Assembly (NCBI RefSeq): GCF_000425945.1
Contig: NZ_AUEK01000008.1
Location: 434,001-498,000 of the forward strand
DNA: 64,000 bases
From: Candidatus Solirubrobacter pratensis
GTDB taxonomy: Bacteria; Actinomycetota; Thermoleophilia; Solirubrobacterales; Solirubrobacteraceae
Direction of reading: 5' to 3'
In this document: piece after piece, positions 34,892 through 43,294 of the stretch
Position numbering within the stretch: position 1 is the stretch's first letter
Layout: the number at the start of each line of letters is the position of its first letter
Made by a program: the position numbers and the translations under genes
The notes under the pieces: generated by a model
The model's input: only the letters and a program-made list of their open reading frames with translations
Databases searched by the model: none
Told to the model about the DNA's origin: nothing

Positions 34892-35242
34892 TCAGAGGCC
34901 GCGCCTGCGGGCGTCCTCGCTGAGCACTCGGGCCAACTCGGCGGGCTCGAGACGTCGTGTGAGTTCTTCCAGCCGAGCGTCGTGGCGCCGCGATTCGCGA
35001 TCTACCGCGTCCTGAAGTCCTTCAATCATGGCCTCGAGCGCGTCCATGCGCTCGACGAGCGGACGTAGGTCGGCCGCCGGCCGCGGCGGCTGCGCGAGGC
35101 GGGCCCGCGCGGCGGCCAGCGAGCTCTGGGCGTGCCGCAACGCGCTACCCGCCGGCGTGAGGAAGCGGCTTCGCGGCCGCCGGCCGACTGGCTCGGAGGC
35201 GGTGCCCGCCTGCGCGCGTTGGGGTGGTGGGGGCGTCGTCAT
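34892..35242 (-). CDS. Small coiled-coil protein of unknown function
   Basis: 116 residues from the ATG at 35242. The Pro/Arg-rich N-terminus (TTPPPPQRAQAG) leads to a long amphipathic helix from about residue 36 to 110: HAQSSLAAARARLAQPP, LVERMDALEAMIEGLQDAVD and RLEELTRRLEPAELARVL, with heptad spacing. It resembles an oligomerising coiled coil of phasin or scaffold type but has no diagnostic motif. The 289 bp upstream (35243-35531) show no gene, only a 12-nt direct repeat CTCGCGCAAGA(G/C) near 35278 and 35390. Confidence 0.55.
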   Translation of the reverse strand: MTTPPPPQRAQAGTASEPVGRRPRSRFLTPAGSALRHAQSSLAAARARLAQPPRPAADLRPLVERMDALEAMIEGLQDAVDRESRRHDARLEELTRRLEPAELARVLSEDARRRGL

Positions 35243-35531
35243 GCCAGGACGATCCTCGCTGCTCCTTCGCCGACGTCTCGCGCGCAAGAGAGAAGGAGCG
35301 AAAACCACTCACGTACGACTGCTGCCTGGAAGGCTAGCGGGCGGCGCCTGCCGGGCCTACCCGCCGGGCTCGACGCGACCTAGCCCGCCTCGCGCAAGAC
35401 AGAGAACGCCCGTGCCGTCCACGCCCGCAGCCATCCGAACGCATCGGCCGCCATGTCGAGCCTGCGCCCGCACGCTGCGGGCGAGCACTGCCACGATCGC
35501 GGAACGGGACCGCGCCGAATACGCTGCCCGG

Positions 35532-36320
35532 GTGATCACGACCGGCCTCTGCTCGGTGACGCTGCGCGCGCTCGCGGTCGACGACGTCGTCGCGGTCGCC
35601 GCCGGTGCCGGGCTAGAAGGCATCGAGTGGGGCGCCGACGTCCATGTCCCGCCGGGCGACAGGGGTGCCGCGCGGGCGGCTCGCGAGGCGACCGCGGCCG
35701 CGGGGCTGCGAGTCGCCTCGTACGGCTCTTACTACCGCGCGGGACGCGATGACCCGGCGGACTTCGCGCCGGTGCTGAGCAGTGCCCGCGAACTCGCCGC
35801 GCCCCGCATCCGCATCTGGGCCGGCGACGTCGCCTCGGCCGGCGCCGCGCCGGCCGAGCGCGCGGCAGTGGCGGTCGCGGCTCGCGACGCTGTTGACCGG
35901 GCCGCCGCCGAAGGCATCGAGGTCGCGTTCGAATTCCACGGCGGGACGCTGACCGACGAGGTGCAGTCGGCGCTCGGATTGCTCAAGGCCGTCGCGCAGG
36001 CGCGCCCGGGGCCCGGTCGCGCCCACAGCTACTGGCAGCCGCCCGAGGATCTGCCCGACCCCGATGCGCTGGCCGGGCTCCAAGGCCTGCTCGAGCACGT
36101 CTCGGCGGTCCACGTGTTCTCGTGGTGGCCGGGGAGCACGCGGCGCCGCCTCGCCGAGCGCCCCGGCCTCTGGCGAACTGCGTTCGGGTGTCTCGCGTTG
36201 CGCGGCGCCCCGGTCGACGCGCTGCTCGAGTTCATTCCCGACGACGATCCGGCGCTGATCGCCGAGGAGGCTCGCACGCTCGTCCAGTTGCTCGAGGATG
36301 TCCGCCGCGACCAAGCCTGA
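35532..36320 (+). CDS. Sugar phosphate isomerase/epimerase (AP2Ec TIM barrel)
   Basis: 262 residues from a GTG. It is a TIM-barrel of the xylose-isomerase-like/IolE-IolI group: GLCSVTLRALAVDDVVAVAA, then GLEGIEWGADVHVPPGD with a metal-ligand Glu, RVASYGSYYRAG, PRIRIWAGDVAS and VAFEFHGGTLTDE with the second Glu. It probably isomerises or dehydrates a sugar or inositol derivative. It overlaps the 2-hydroxyacid dehydrogenase by 23 bp, indicating co-expression, and lies in the sugar-catabolism island. Exact reaction unknown. Confidence 0.85.
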   Translation: MITTGLCSVTLRALAVDDVVAVAAGAGLEGIEWGADVHVPPGDRGAARAAREATAAAGLRVASYGSYYRAGRDDPADFAPVLSSARELAAPRIRIWAGDVASAGAAPAERAAVAVAARDAVDRAAAEGIEVAFEFHGGTLTDEVQSALGLLKAVAQARPGPGRAHSYWQPPEDLPDPDALAGLQGLLEHVSAVHVFSWWPGSTRRRLAERPGLWRTAFGCLALRGAPVDALLEFIPDDDPALIAEEARTLVQLLEDVRRDQA

Positions 36321-37314
36321 GACGGTGCTCGCCATGCAGCCGGGACTGCCGCGGCGGCTCTTCTCGGCCGCCGCCATGGAGCGGCTGCGATCCGTGGCCG
36401 CCGTCGACCCGCGGCTGGTGCTCAGCGACCTGCGCTCGCCCGCGGCCCGCGCGCAGCTTGAGCGGGCCCAGATCATCCTGAGCGGCTGGGGCTGCCCGCC
36501 GATCGACGAGCATGTTCTCGAGGCCGCGCCGGCACTGCGCGCGATCGTCCACGCCGCCGGCGGCGTGAAGGGCCATGTCACGCCCGCCTGCTGGGAGCGC
36601 GGGATCCGCGTCTCGACCGCCGTCGCGGCGAACGCCGTGCCGGTCGCCGAATACACCCTCTCCCGGATCCTGCTGGCCAACAAGGCCGCCGACCGGATGG
36701 CGCGGACGTACCGCGAGCGACGGACTCGGATCGACCTGCTCGCCGAGTTCCCCGAGGTCGGCAATCGCGGGAAGACGGTCGGCATCGTCGGCGCGTCGCG
36801 GATCGGCCGCCGCCTGATCGCGCTGCTGCGCCCGTTCGAGCTCGATGTGATCGCGAGCGACCCCTACCTCGACGACGACACGGCCGCGCGACTCGGCGTC
36901 GCGCGGCGCGAGCTCGACGATCTGCTCGCCGCCTCCGACGTCGTCAGCCTCCACGCTCCCGCGCTGCCCTCGACGCGGCACCTGCTCGACGCGCGCCGGC
37001 TCGCTCTTCTCCGCGACGGCGCGACCCTGATCAACACCGCTCGCGGCTCGCTCGTCGATCAGGACGCGCTCGTCGCCGAGCTGACGTCGGGACGGATCGA
37101 CGCCGTCATCGACGTCACCGAGCCCGAGGTGCTCCCATCGGACTCGCCCCTCTATGACCTGCCCAACGTCGTGCTGACGCCGCACATCGCGGGCGCCCTC
37201 GGCGTCGAGCTGCACCGCCTCGGGCACGCGGCGATCGAGGAGATCGAACGCTATGCCGCCGGGCAGCCGTTCGCGCACGCGGTCACCGCGGGCGATCTCG
37301 AGCGCCTCGCGTGA
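36298..37314 (+). CDS. D-isomer-specific 2-hydroxyacid dehydrogenase
   Basis: 338 residues. It has the NAD-binding loop TVGIVGASRIGRRLIALLRP (about 159-178), the VSLHAPALPSTRHLLDARRL segment, catalytic Arg in NTARGSLVDQDAL, Glu in the VTEPEVLPSDSPLY region and His in LTPHIAGALG. The enzyme reduces a 2-keto acid or oxidises a D-2-hydroxy acid with NAD(P). In context it may act on a sugar-acid breakdown product. It converges with the short-chain dehydrogenase at 37394 (79-bp gap). Confidence 0.93.
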   Translation: MSAATKPETVLAMQPGLPRRLFSAAAMERLRSVAAVDPRLVLSDLRSPAARAQLERAQIILSGWGCPPIDEHVLEAAPALRAIVHAAGGVKGHVTPACWERGIRVSTAVAANAVPVAEYTLSRILLANKAADRMARTYRERRTRIDLLAEFPEVGNRGKTVGIVGASRIGRRLIALLRPFELDVIASDPYLDDDTAARLGVARRELDDLLAASDVVSLHAPALPSTRHLLDARRLALLRDGATLINTARGSLVDQDALVAELTSGRIDAVIDVTEPEVLPSDSPLYDLPNVVLTPHIAGALGVELHRLGHAAIEEIERYAAGQPFAHAVTAGDLERLA

Positions 37315-37393
37315 GGCGCGCGGCCTCGGGTTCTGACTTCGAGCTCGGTCGATCAGCATTGATCAGCTCGAGGCTCTGACCGAGAGGTGTGGG

Positions 37394-38149
37394 TCAGAGC
37401 GCGGCTGTGAGACCCCCGTCGACGTAGAGGACATGGCCGTTGACGAACGACGCGGCATCCGAGGCGAGGAACACACAGGCGCCGACGAGCTCCTCCGAGG
37501 CGCCCCAGCGGCCGGCCGGAGTACGGTGCTCCAGCCACTGGTTGAACGCGGGATCGGACCACAGGGCCTCGTTCAACGGGGTCTTCATGTATCCCGGCGC
37601 GATCGCGTTGCAGTTGAGTCCGTGGCGCGCCCAGTCGGTCGCCATGCCCTTCGTCAGATTCGCCACGGCCCCCTTGGTAGCGGTGTAGGGCGCGATGGTC
37701 GCCCGCGCCAGCGCCGCGTTGACGGAGGCGATGTTGACGATCTTTCCCCGGCCGCGCGGGAGCATATGGCGGGCGCACGCCTGAGCGACGTTGAAGACGC
37801 CGGTGATGTTCGTCGCCAGCAATCGGGCGAACGCATCCGGCGGGAAGTCCTCGAGCGGGGCTCGGTGCTGGAGGCCGGCATTGTTGACCAGGATGTCGAT
37901 CGCCCCGTCCGCCGCCTCCGCCGCGTCAACGGCCTGTGCGACGGCAGAGTGGTCGGTGACGTCGAAGGCGAGCACTGCCGCGCGCGGGATCTCCGCGGCC
38001 GCGGCGGCGAGCTTGTCCGGATCGCGGCCGTTGAGGATCACCGACGCGCCCATCTCGGCGAGCCCGCGGGCCAGCGCGAGCCCGATGCCCTGCGAGGAGC
38101 CGGTGATCAGCGCGCGCCGGCCGTTCAGGTCGAACAGGGAGCCGGCCAT
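37394..38149 (-). CDS. Short-chain dehydrogenase, gluconate-5-dehydrogenase-like
   Basis: 251 residues. It has the Rossmann motif LITGSSQGIGLALARGLAEM, cofactor NNAG in DILVNNAGLQHR, and the catalytic set in NIASVNAALARATIAPYTAT plus KGAVANLTKG. A C-terminal NGHVLYVDGGLTAAL follows. The preference-loop NGRDPDKL suggests NADP(H) or NAD(H) use on a sugar acid, as in gluconate 5-dehydrogenases. The ATG shares one base with the stop of the upstream SDR (TGATG). It is the last gene of the lacI-led operon. Confidence 0.92.
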   Translation of the reverse strand: MAGSLFDLNGRRALITGSSQGIGLALARGLAEMGASVILNGRDPDKLAAAAAEIPRAAVLAFDVTDHSAVAQAVDAAEAADGAIDILVNNAGLQHRAPLEDFPPDAFARLLATNITGVFNVAQACARHMLPRGRGKIVNIASVNAALARATIAPYTATKGAVANLTKGMATDWARHGLNCNAIAPGYMKTPLNEALWSDPAFNQWLEHRTPAGRWGASEELVGACVFLASDAASFVNGHVLYVDGGLTAAL

Positions 38150-38958
38150 CAGCCCGGGTACAGGGTCAGGCCGCCGTCCACGCGCAGGATCTGCCCGTTG
38201 ACGAACCGCGCCTGCGGGCCGGCGAGGAACGCCACCGCATCCGCGATCTCCTCGGGCTCGGCGTAGCGGTCCAGAGAGCCGTTGGCCCGCATCTTCTGGG
38301 GGTCGGTCTTGCGCGTCGCCTGGAAGCGCGCCGTCTTCGTCGGCCCGGGGCTGACCGCGTTCACGCGCACGCCGTACGGCCGCAGCTCGCTGGCCAGGCA
38401 CCGGGTGTAGTGCACGACGGCGGCCTTCAGCGTGGAGTACACGACCTCGGGCGTGTGGCCCATATGGGCCGCCGCGGACGCGATGTTCACCACGCAGCCG
38501 CTGCGCCGGTCGCGCATCGGGCGCACGAAGGCTTGCGTGACCAGCATCGTGCCGATCAGGTTGTTCGTCGTCTCGGCCTGGATGTCCTCGAGTGCGACGT
38601 CGAGCGCGTTGTTGGGCTCCGGCTTGCCGCCCGCGGCGCCGATGTCGCCGCCGGCGCAGTTCACCAGGATGTCCACGCTGCCGAGCTCGGCGGCGATCGT
38701 GCGCGACATCGCGTCCACCGCCGCCGGGTCGCCGATGGTGCCCAGCACCGCGGTGACCCGGCCGCCGTGGCGGCCGATCTCCCGGGCCACCTCGTCGAGG
38801 CCGCTCGCCTCGCCGTACTTGGCGGGCTGCGCGGCGTCCCGGTCGTGAATGGCCACGTCGGCGCCCAGCGCCGCCAGCTTGTCCGCCATCGCGCGCCCGA
38901 GACCGCGCCCCGAGCCGGTGACGAAGGCGATCCTGCCAGCCAGGGGTCTGTCTGTCAT
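38149..38958 (-). CDS. Short-chain dehydrogenase/reductase
   Basis: 269 residues from MTDRPLAG. It has the Rossmann motif FVTGSGRGLGRAMADKLAAL, an extended loop HDRDAAQPAKYGEASGL, the DILVNCAGGD strand, catalytic Ser in VVNIASAAAHMGHTPEVV and YSTLKAAVVHY with Tyr and Lys, and the ending NGQILRVDGGLTLYPG. It presumably oxidises a sugar or sugar acid. There is a one-nucleotide gap to the isomerase stop upstream and a one-base overlap with the next SDR, so all three are co-translated. Confidence 0.93.
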   Translation of the reverse strand: MTDRPLAGRIAFVTGSGRGLGRAMADKLAALGADVAIHDRDAAQPAKYGEASGLDEVAREIGRHGGRVTAVLGTIGDPAAVDAMSRTIAAELGSVDILVNCAGGDIGAAGGKPEPNNALDVALEDIQAETTNNLIGTMLVTQAFVRPMRDRRSGCVVNIASAAAHMGHTPEVVYSTLKAAVVHYTRCLASELRPYGVRVNAVSPGPTKTARFQATRKTDPQKMRANGSLDRYAEPEEIADAVAFLAGPQARFVNGQILRVDGGLTLYPG

Positions 38959-38959
38959 C

Positions 38960-39907
38960 TCACTCCATGAGTCCGAGCGCACGCAGGTTCGCGGCGCTGC
39001 TTCGCATCATGTCTCGCTCGTATCGGATCAGCTCGTTGCCGGTGTCGCCACGCTCCCACGGCGTCCGGTGGTCCTCGTCCTCTCCGAGACGGTTGACGCG
39101 CGCGGCCCGCAGCGCCGCGGCGAGCCGGCGGGCGTCCACCGGCGGGTAGCCGCGCCACCACTCCTCGGTGAACAGCCGGATGTGGCGCGCCTCGAGCGCG
39201 CCCGGCTCCAGCGAGGCGGACAGGTCGCGGCCGAGGATCTGCAGGAGCTCTCGGAACGGGACCGCGCCGTCGCCGATCGCGCAGCGCACGAGGCGGTATC
39301 CCTCGTCGGTGGGCTGCACCCGGTAGTCCTTGAGGTGCACGTGCCGCGTCCGCGGGGCGACGGTGCGCGCGAACTCGAGCGGCGCCTCGCCGACAGCGAA
39401 CGCGTTGCCGGTATCGAGCGCGATCCCCACGGCCTCGCCGGCCTCCTCGCACAGCTCCATCAGGTCGGCGCTCGTGAAGTCCTGGTGGTTCTCGATGGCG
39501 ACGCTCAGCCCCGCCGCGGCGGCCCGGGGGGCGACGCGCGCCAGCCGCGCGCGGACGCCGTCGACGAGCCGTGGCCAGTCGACCGCGTGTCGGTCGCCCT
39601 GCAGCACCCGGGTGAGCGCCATGCGCACGACGCGGGCGCGCAGGAGCGCTGCGCACTCGAGCGCGGCGTCGTCGTCCGCCGGGTCCAGGCCGCAGCTGAC
39701 GACGGGAGTCAGCCCGAGCGCCTGCAGCCGCTCAGCGAGCGCAGCGAGGTCCATCCCGGCGAGCCACGGCTGATGGAGCTCCGCGACGCGGGCACCGATC
39801 TCCTCCGCGATGGCGAGGAAGCCCTCGAGGCCAGTGCCGCGGGGATTGGCCTGCAGGCCGAGCGTGTAGGTCAGGCCGTAGGGATTGAGGCCGATGGCGA
39901 GCGTCAT
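38960..39907 (-). CDS. Sugar phosphate isomerase/epimerase
   Basis: 315 residues. The TIM-barrel AP2Ec fold is shown by IGLNPYGLTYTLG, RVAELHQPWLAGMD, TPVVSCGLDPADDD, a metal-ligand Glu in SVAIENHQDFTSADLMELCE, GIALDTGNAFAVGEAP (Asp) and RHVHLKDYRV (His). This group includes inosose dehydratases and 3-ketose epimerases. Its ATG overlaps the preceding stop by 4 bp (ATGA). Together with the two SDRs it suggests an oxidise-then-epimerise/dehydrate route for a sugar taken up by the neighbouring ABC importer. Confidence 0.88.
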   Translation of the reverse strand: MTLAIGLNPYGLTYTLGLQANPRGTGLEGFLAIAEEIGARVAELHQPWLAGMDLAALAERLQALGLTPVVSCGLDPADDDAALECAALLRARVVRMALTRVLQGDRHAVDWPRLVDGVRARLARVAPRAAAAGLSVAIENHQDFTSADLMELCEEAGEAVGIALDTGNAFAVGEAPLEFARTVAPRTRHVHLKDYRVQPTDEGYRLVRCAIGDGAVPFRELLQILGRDLSASLEPGALEARHIRLFTEEWWRGYPPVDARRLAAALRAARVNRLGEDEDHRTPWERGDTGNELIRYERDMMRSSAANLRALGLME

Positions 39908-40191
39908 CGCAGCGACAGCTCCAGCTCGCTCGACGTGCCGCGCACCGCCGGCCCGCGCCCCGCTCCCCGCGGACCCGTCACCCAGCGCAGAGCCCAGCCC
40001 TCGGCGAGCTGCTCGAGGCCGTGCGCGACGGCGATCGTCGGCGTGTCGAGGTGGGATCCGCTGTGCTCGAAGGGCTTGGTCAGCACGGCGATCGAGCAGC
40101 GCTCCGCTTCGGGCCGGACGTCCTGCGCCTCGGTGGCGTAGCGGGCAGTGACCCCGTCGCGCAGCAGCCAGTAGCCGTCGTTGAACTTCAT
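39904..40191 (-). pseudogene. Internally deleted GH31 alpha-xylosidase remnant (95 aa)
   Basis: The 95-residue product begins MKFNDGYWLLRDGVTARYAT, the characteristic start of YicI-type alpha-xylosidases (full length ~680-770 residues). The second half, WALRWVTGPRG followed by SSELELSLR, resembles the C-terminal strand of the same family. The simplest reading is a large in-frame internal deletion that removed the entire catalytic barrel. The frame is intact and overlaps both neighbours by 4 bp (ATGA at lacI and at the isomerase), so it is still positioned for translation but cannot be a glycosidase. The alternative is a small standalone beta-domain protein. Confidence 0.7.
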
Positions 40192-41288
40192 TGCGCAGGT
40201 TCCATCCGCTTGCGCCGCCGGCTCGCGAGGCGAACCGGCCGGGGTGGGGCGGTGGACTGCCGCTGCACGAGGCTCGTCGCCAGCTCGATGCGGTGCGAGA
40301 CCGGCTCCTGCCCTTCGGCCAGCTCGACGAGTGTGCGCAGCGCGACCCGGCCCAGTCCGGTCATGTTCTGCCGGACCGTGGTGAGCGGCGGTGCACTCCA
40401 CAGCGCCGCCGGCGTGTCGTCGAAGCCGACGACGGAGAGGTCGCGCGGCACCCGCAGGCCTGCTTGGCGGGCGGCCTCGAGCACACCGAGGGCGGTGAGG
40501 TCGGACGCGGCGAAGATGGCCGATGGCGGCGCGTCGCGGCCGAGCAGCTCGAGACCCATCGCGACACCCGCCTCGTAGGTGTACGCGCCCTGAAGCATCA
40601 GCGCCTCGTCCGGAAGGATGCCCGCGGTCTCCAGCGCGCTGCGATAGCCGTGGTTGCGCTCGCGCGCCGTGACGGAGCCCTCCGGGCCGCCGGCCAGGCC
40701 GATCCGGCGGTGCCCGAGCTCCACGAGGTGCTTCGCCGCCTCCTCGCCGCCGGTGAAGTTGGTCGACGCGACGCCGACCACGGAGCCGTCGGAGCTCGGG
40801 GGGTCGATGGCCACCAGCGGGAGGCCGGCCCGCGCGAACGTTCGCACCTGCGCGGGCTGGAGCGCGGTCGTGACGGCGAGCACCCCGAATCGGCGTCGCC
40901 GCACCGCCGTGCGGATCCAGGCGGGCGTCAGCCTCGCGCCCGGGTCGTCGTCGCGGGCGCGGTCGACCGGGCAGAGCTCCTCCACCATGACGCCCATCTC
41001 CATCTCCTGGGCGGCGGCGAGGACGCCGCGGAGGACCTGCGTCGAGTAGGTGTTCTCCAGCGTGTCGAGCACGAGGCTGACGACCTGGTCGGCGCGGGGT
41101 CCGCGCGGCCCGGTCGTGGGCTCGTAGCCGTGCTCTCTGAGGGCGGCCTCGACGCGCCGGCGGGTGTCCTCCGCCACGTCGGGCCGGTGGTTGAGCACCT
41201 TGGAGGCGGTCGCCGTGGAGACGCCGGCCGCGCGGGCGACGACGCGCAGCGTGGCGCGCTTCGGCCCTCCGGCCTCCGATGCACTCAT
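40188..41288 (-). CDS. LacI-family transcriptional regulator
   Basis: 366 residues from the ATG at 41288. The N-terminal HTH is TLRVVARAAGVSTATASKVL followed by hinge NHRPDVAEDTRRRVEAALRE. The periplasmic-binding-protein-like sensor domain follows, with SLVLDTLENTYSTQVLRGVL, LVAIDPPSSDG, HLVELGHRRIGLAGGPEGS and DLSVVGFDDTPAALWSAPPL. It binds DNA as a dimer and responds to a sugar. Two CGAAAnnnTTTCG palindromes lie in the 148-bp gap to the divergent importer, so it probably controls both itself and the importer. It heads the operon lacI - GH31 remnant - isomerase - SDR - SDR. Confidence 0.94.
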   Translation of the reverse strand: MSASEAGGPKRATLRVVARAAGVSTATASKVLNHRPDVAEDTRRRVEAALREHGYEPTTGPRGPRADQVVSLVLDTLENTYSTQVLRGVLAAAQEMEMGVMVEELCPVDRARDDDPGARLTPAWIRTAVRRRRFGVLAVTTALQPAQVRTFARAGLPLVAIDPPSSDGSVVGVASTNFTGGEEAAKHLVELGHRRIGLAGGPEGSVTARERNHGYRSALETAGILPDEALMLQGAYTYEAGVAMGLELLGRDAPPSAIFAASDLTALGVLEAARQAGLRVPRDLSVVGFDDTPAALWSAPPLTTVRQNMTGLGRVALRTLVELAEGQEPVSHRIELATSLVQRQSTAPPRPVRLASRRRKRMEPAQ

Positions 41289-41308
41289 GCGAGCGACGTT
41301 ATCAACTG

Positions 41309-41321
41309 CGAAAAGGTTTCG
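41309..41321. promoter_or_regulatory. LacI-type operator 1
   Basis: CGAAA AGG TTTCG, a perfect 5-3-5 palindrome 20 bp upstream of the lacI start and 20 bp upstream of the importer -35 box. It has the same arms as operator 2, with centres 66 bp apart. The C-G-rich palindrome with AAA/TTT arms is typical of LacI/CcpA-class sites. Confidence 0.75.
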
Positions 41322-41340
41322 AGGCCTTTGGCGCTTGGCC

Positions 41341-41369
41341 TTGACAGATCTCGGCGGTGCGGATACGTT
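41341..41369 (+). promoter_or_regulatory. Promoter of the sugar ABC operon
   Basis: A consensus -35 TTGACA at 41341-41346, a 17-bp spacer, and a -10 like TACGTT at 41364-41369. It is flanked by operators 1 and 2; operator 2 begins 6 bp downstream of the -10, over the expected start site. The distance to the first start codon is about 68 bp. Confidence 0.72.
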
Positions 41370-41374
41370 GCCAC

Positions 41375-41387
41375 CGAAACACTTTCG
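41375..41387. promoter_or_regulatory. LacI-type operator 2
   Basis: CGAAA CAC TTTCG, a perfect 5-3-5 palindrome with arms identical to operator 1. It overlaps the expected transcription start of the importer operon, so bound repressor would block initiation. A further half-site, TTTCGA, follows at 41393-41398. Confidence 0.78.
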
Positions 41388-41436
41388 ACACATTTCGAGA
41401 GTGTGCGACTGGTTCGTCGGAGGAGGAGAGGTCCAC

Positions 41437-42516
41437 ATGAGCATGTCCACGTTCGGGGGCATGGCTGTGCTCGCGGCTGCCGGCGCGATGGCCGTGGCGG
41501 CTTGCGGCAGCAGCGACAACGGCGGCTCTGCGAGCAGCGGCGGCGGGCAGAAGACGGCGGCCAAGCCGAAGCGGGCATGCGTGATCATGCCCGACGCCGA
41601 CAGCTCGAGCCGCTGGGTGAACGGCGACACGCCCGCGCTGCAGAAGCAGTTCACGGCGGCCGGGTACACGGTGACGATCCAGAACGCCGAGAACGACACG
41701 AACAAGTACGCGACGATCGCCCAGCAGGAACTGGCCACGAAGTGCACCGTGATGGTCCTCACGGACCTCAACGGCGCCGGCATCCAGGTCACCCAGCAGG
41801 CGCACAACCAGGGCATCCCGGTGATCGCGTACGACCGGCCGATCAAGGGCGCCGACTACTACATCTCGTTCGACAACTTCCACGTCGGCGAGCTCGAGGG
41901 CCAGATGGTCGTCGACGGGCTCAAGGCCGCGGGCAAGGACCCGGCCACCGCCAAGGTCGTCTATCTCGGCGGCGACCCGACCGACGGCAATGCCGCGCAG
42001 TTCCTCGGCGGCGCTGACAAGGTGATGAAGGCCGCGGGGATCAAGCCGGCGTTCAAGACGCCCGGCACCTGGGATCAGACCAAGGCGCAGACGTCCTTCG
42101 AGCAGGCCTACACGGCGCTGCACGGCAAGGTCGATGCAGTCTGGGCGGCCAATGACACCAACGCGGCCTCCGCCATCACGGTGCTCGACAAGAACGGCAA
42201 GAAGCTGCCGGTGAGCGGCCAGGACGCCACGCCGCCAGGGCTGCAGAACGTGCTCCTGGGCAAGCAGGTGGGCACGGTGTACAAGCCGTTCCAGCTCGAG
42301 GCGCAGGAGACCGTGGAGCTGGCCAAGAAGCTGGCGGCCGGCGAGAAGCCGACCATCGACAAGAAGGCGCCTGACGGGACGCCGTTCATCGCCGAGACGC
42401 CCATCGTCGTGACGACCGACAACATGCAGAAGGTGTTCGACGACGGCAACGCCAAGGCGTCCGACGTGTGCACCAGCGCGGTCAAGTCGGCCTGCGCGAA
42501 GTACAACATCCAGTAG
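41437..42516 (+). CDS. Sugar ABC transporter substrate-binding lipoprotein (XylF/RbsB-like)
   Basis: 359 residues, start supported by GGAGGAGGAG before the ATG. It has a type II signal with lipobox AVAAC (Cys23), a Gly/Ser tether, then a two-lobe sugar-binding domain: RACVIMPDADSSSRWVNGDT, NAENDTNKYATIAQQELATK, GIPVIAYDRPIKGADYYISF and AVWAANDTNAASAITVLDKN, close to xylose-binding XylF. The AYDRPI and AANDT segments line the sugar pocket in this family. It delivers a monosaccharide, plausibly xylose or a related sugar, to the permease encoded downstream. First gene of the importer operon. Confidence 0.93.
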   Translation: MSMSTFGGMAVLAAAGAMAVAACGSSDNGGSASSGGGQKTAAKPKRACVIMPDADSSSRWVNGDTPALQKQFTAAGYTVTIQNAENDTNKYATIAQQELATKCTVMVLTDLNGAGIQVTQQAHNQGIPVIAYDRPIKGADYYISFDNFHVGELEGQMVVDGLKAAGKDPATAKVVYLGGDPTDGNAAQFLGGADKVMKAAGIKPAFKTPGTWDQTKAQTSFEQAYTALHGKVDAVWAANDTNAASAITVLDKNGKKLPVSGQDATPPGLQNVLLGKQVGTVYKPFQLEAQETVELAKKLAAGEKPTIDKKAPDGTPFIAETPIVVTTDNMQKVFDDGNAKASDVCTSAVKSACAKYNIQ

Positions 42517-42532
42517 CGCTGAGGACACGTCC

Positions 42533-43294
42533 ATGACGGCTCTCATCGAGCTGCGTGACATCCGCAAGAGCTTCGGCCCGGTCGAGGTGCTCAAGGGGGT
42601 GGACATGGAGGTCCACCCCGGGCGGGTGAGCGCGCTGGTCGGCGACAACGGCGCCGGCAAGTCGACGTTGATCAAGGGGCTCGCGGGTGCCCAGTCCTAT
42701 GACTCGGGCGAAGTCTTCTTCGACGGGCAGCCGGTCACGCTGAGCTCACCGCACGACGCCGCGGCGCTCGGCATCGAGGTCGTCTATCAGGACCTCGCGC
42801 TGTGCGAGAACCTGGACATCGTCCAGAACATGTTCCTCGGGCGCGAGGAGATGCACCAGCGCATGCTCAACGGCCCGGAGATGGAGAGGCACGCGGCGGC
42901 GACGCTCGCGTCGCTCTCGGTGCGGACGATCAAGTCCGTGCGCCAGAAGGTCTCCTTGCTGTCGGGCGGGCAGCGCCAGACCGTGGCGATCGCCCGCTCG
43001 GTGCTCCAGAAGGCCCGCGTCGTCATTCTCGACGAGCCGACCGCCGCGCTCGGCGTCGTGCAGACTGAGCAGGTCCTGGAGCTCGTGCGGCGGCTCGCCG
43101 ACTCCGGCGTGGGCGTGCTGATCATCAGCCACAACCTGGCCGACGTGTTCGCGGTGGCCGACCACATCAACGTCCTCTACCTGGGCCAGATGGTGGCCAG
43201 CCTCGAAGCGGCGAAGACGAACCGCGACGAGGTCGTCGGCTACATCACGGGAACCAAGATCCGGGACCAGTTGCTCGAGGAGCCGGCGCTGTGA
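42533..43294 (+). CDS. Sugar ABC transporter ATP-binding protein (single-domain)
   Basis: 253 residues. It has Walker A GDNGAGKSTLIKGLAG, Q-loop VVYQDLALCENLDI, signature LSGGQRQTVAIARS, Walker B VVILDEPTAALG and the switch His in LIISHNLADVFAVAD. Sugar importers of the XylG/RbsA class usually have two fused ATPase domains (~500 residues); this has one, as in FrcA-type systems, so it acts as a homodimer. It follows the binding protein by 16 bp and overlaps the permease by 4 bp (GTGA). Confidence 0.95.
   Translation: MTALIELRDIRKSFGPVEVLKGVDMEVHPGRVSALVGDNGAGKSTLIKGLAGAQSYDSGEVFFDGQPVTLSSPHDAAALGIEVVYQDLALCENLDIVQNMFLGREEMHQRMLNGPEMERHAAATLASLSVRTIKSVRQKVSLLSGGQRQTVAIARSVLQKARVVILDEPTAALGVVQTEQVLELVRRLADSGVGVLIISHNLADVFAVADHINVLYLGQMVASLEAAKTNRDEVVGYITGTKIRDQLLEEPAL

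Noticed and set aside
34610..35068. 152-codon plus-strand frame between two hypothetical genes
   Set aside because: It is antisense to the better-supported coiled-coil gene, with a Cys/Arg/Ser-rich composition and no recognisable module.
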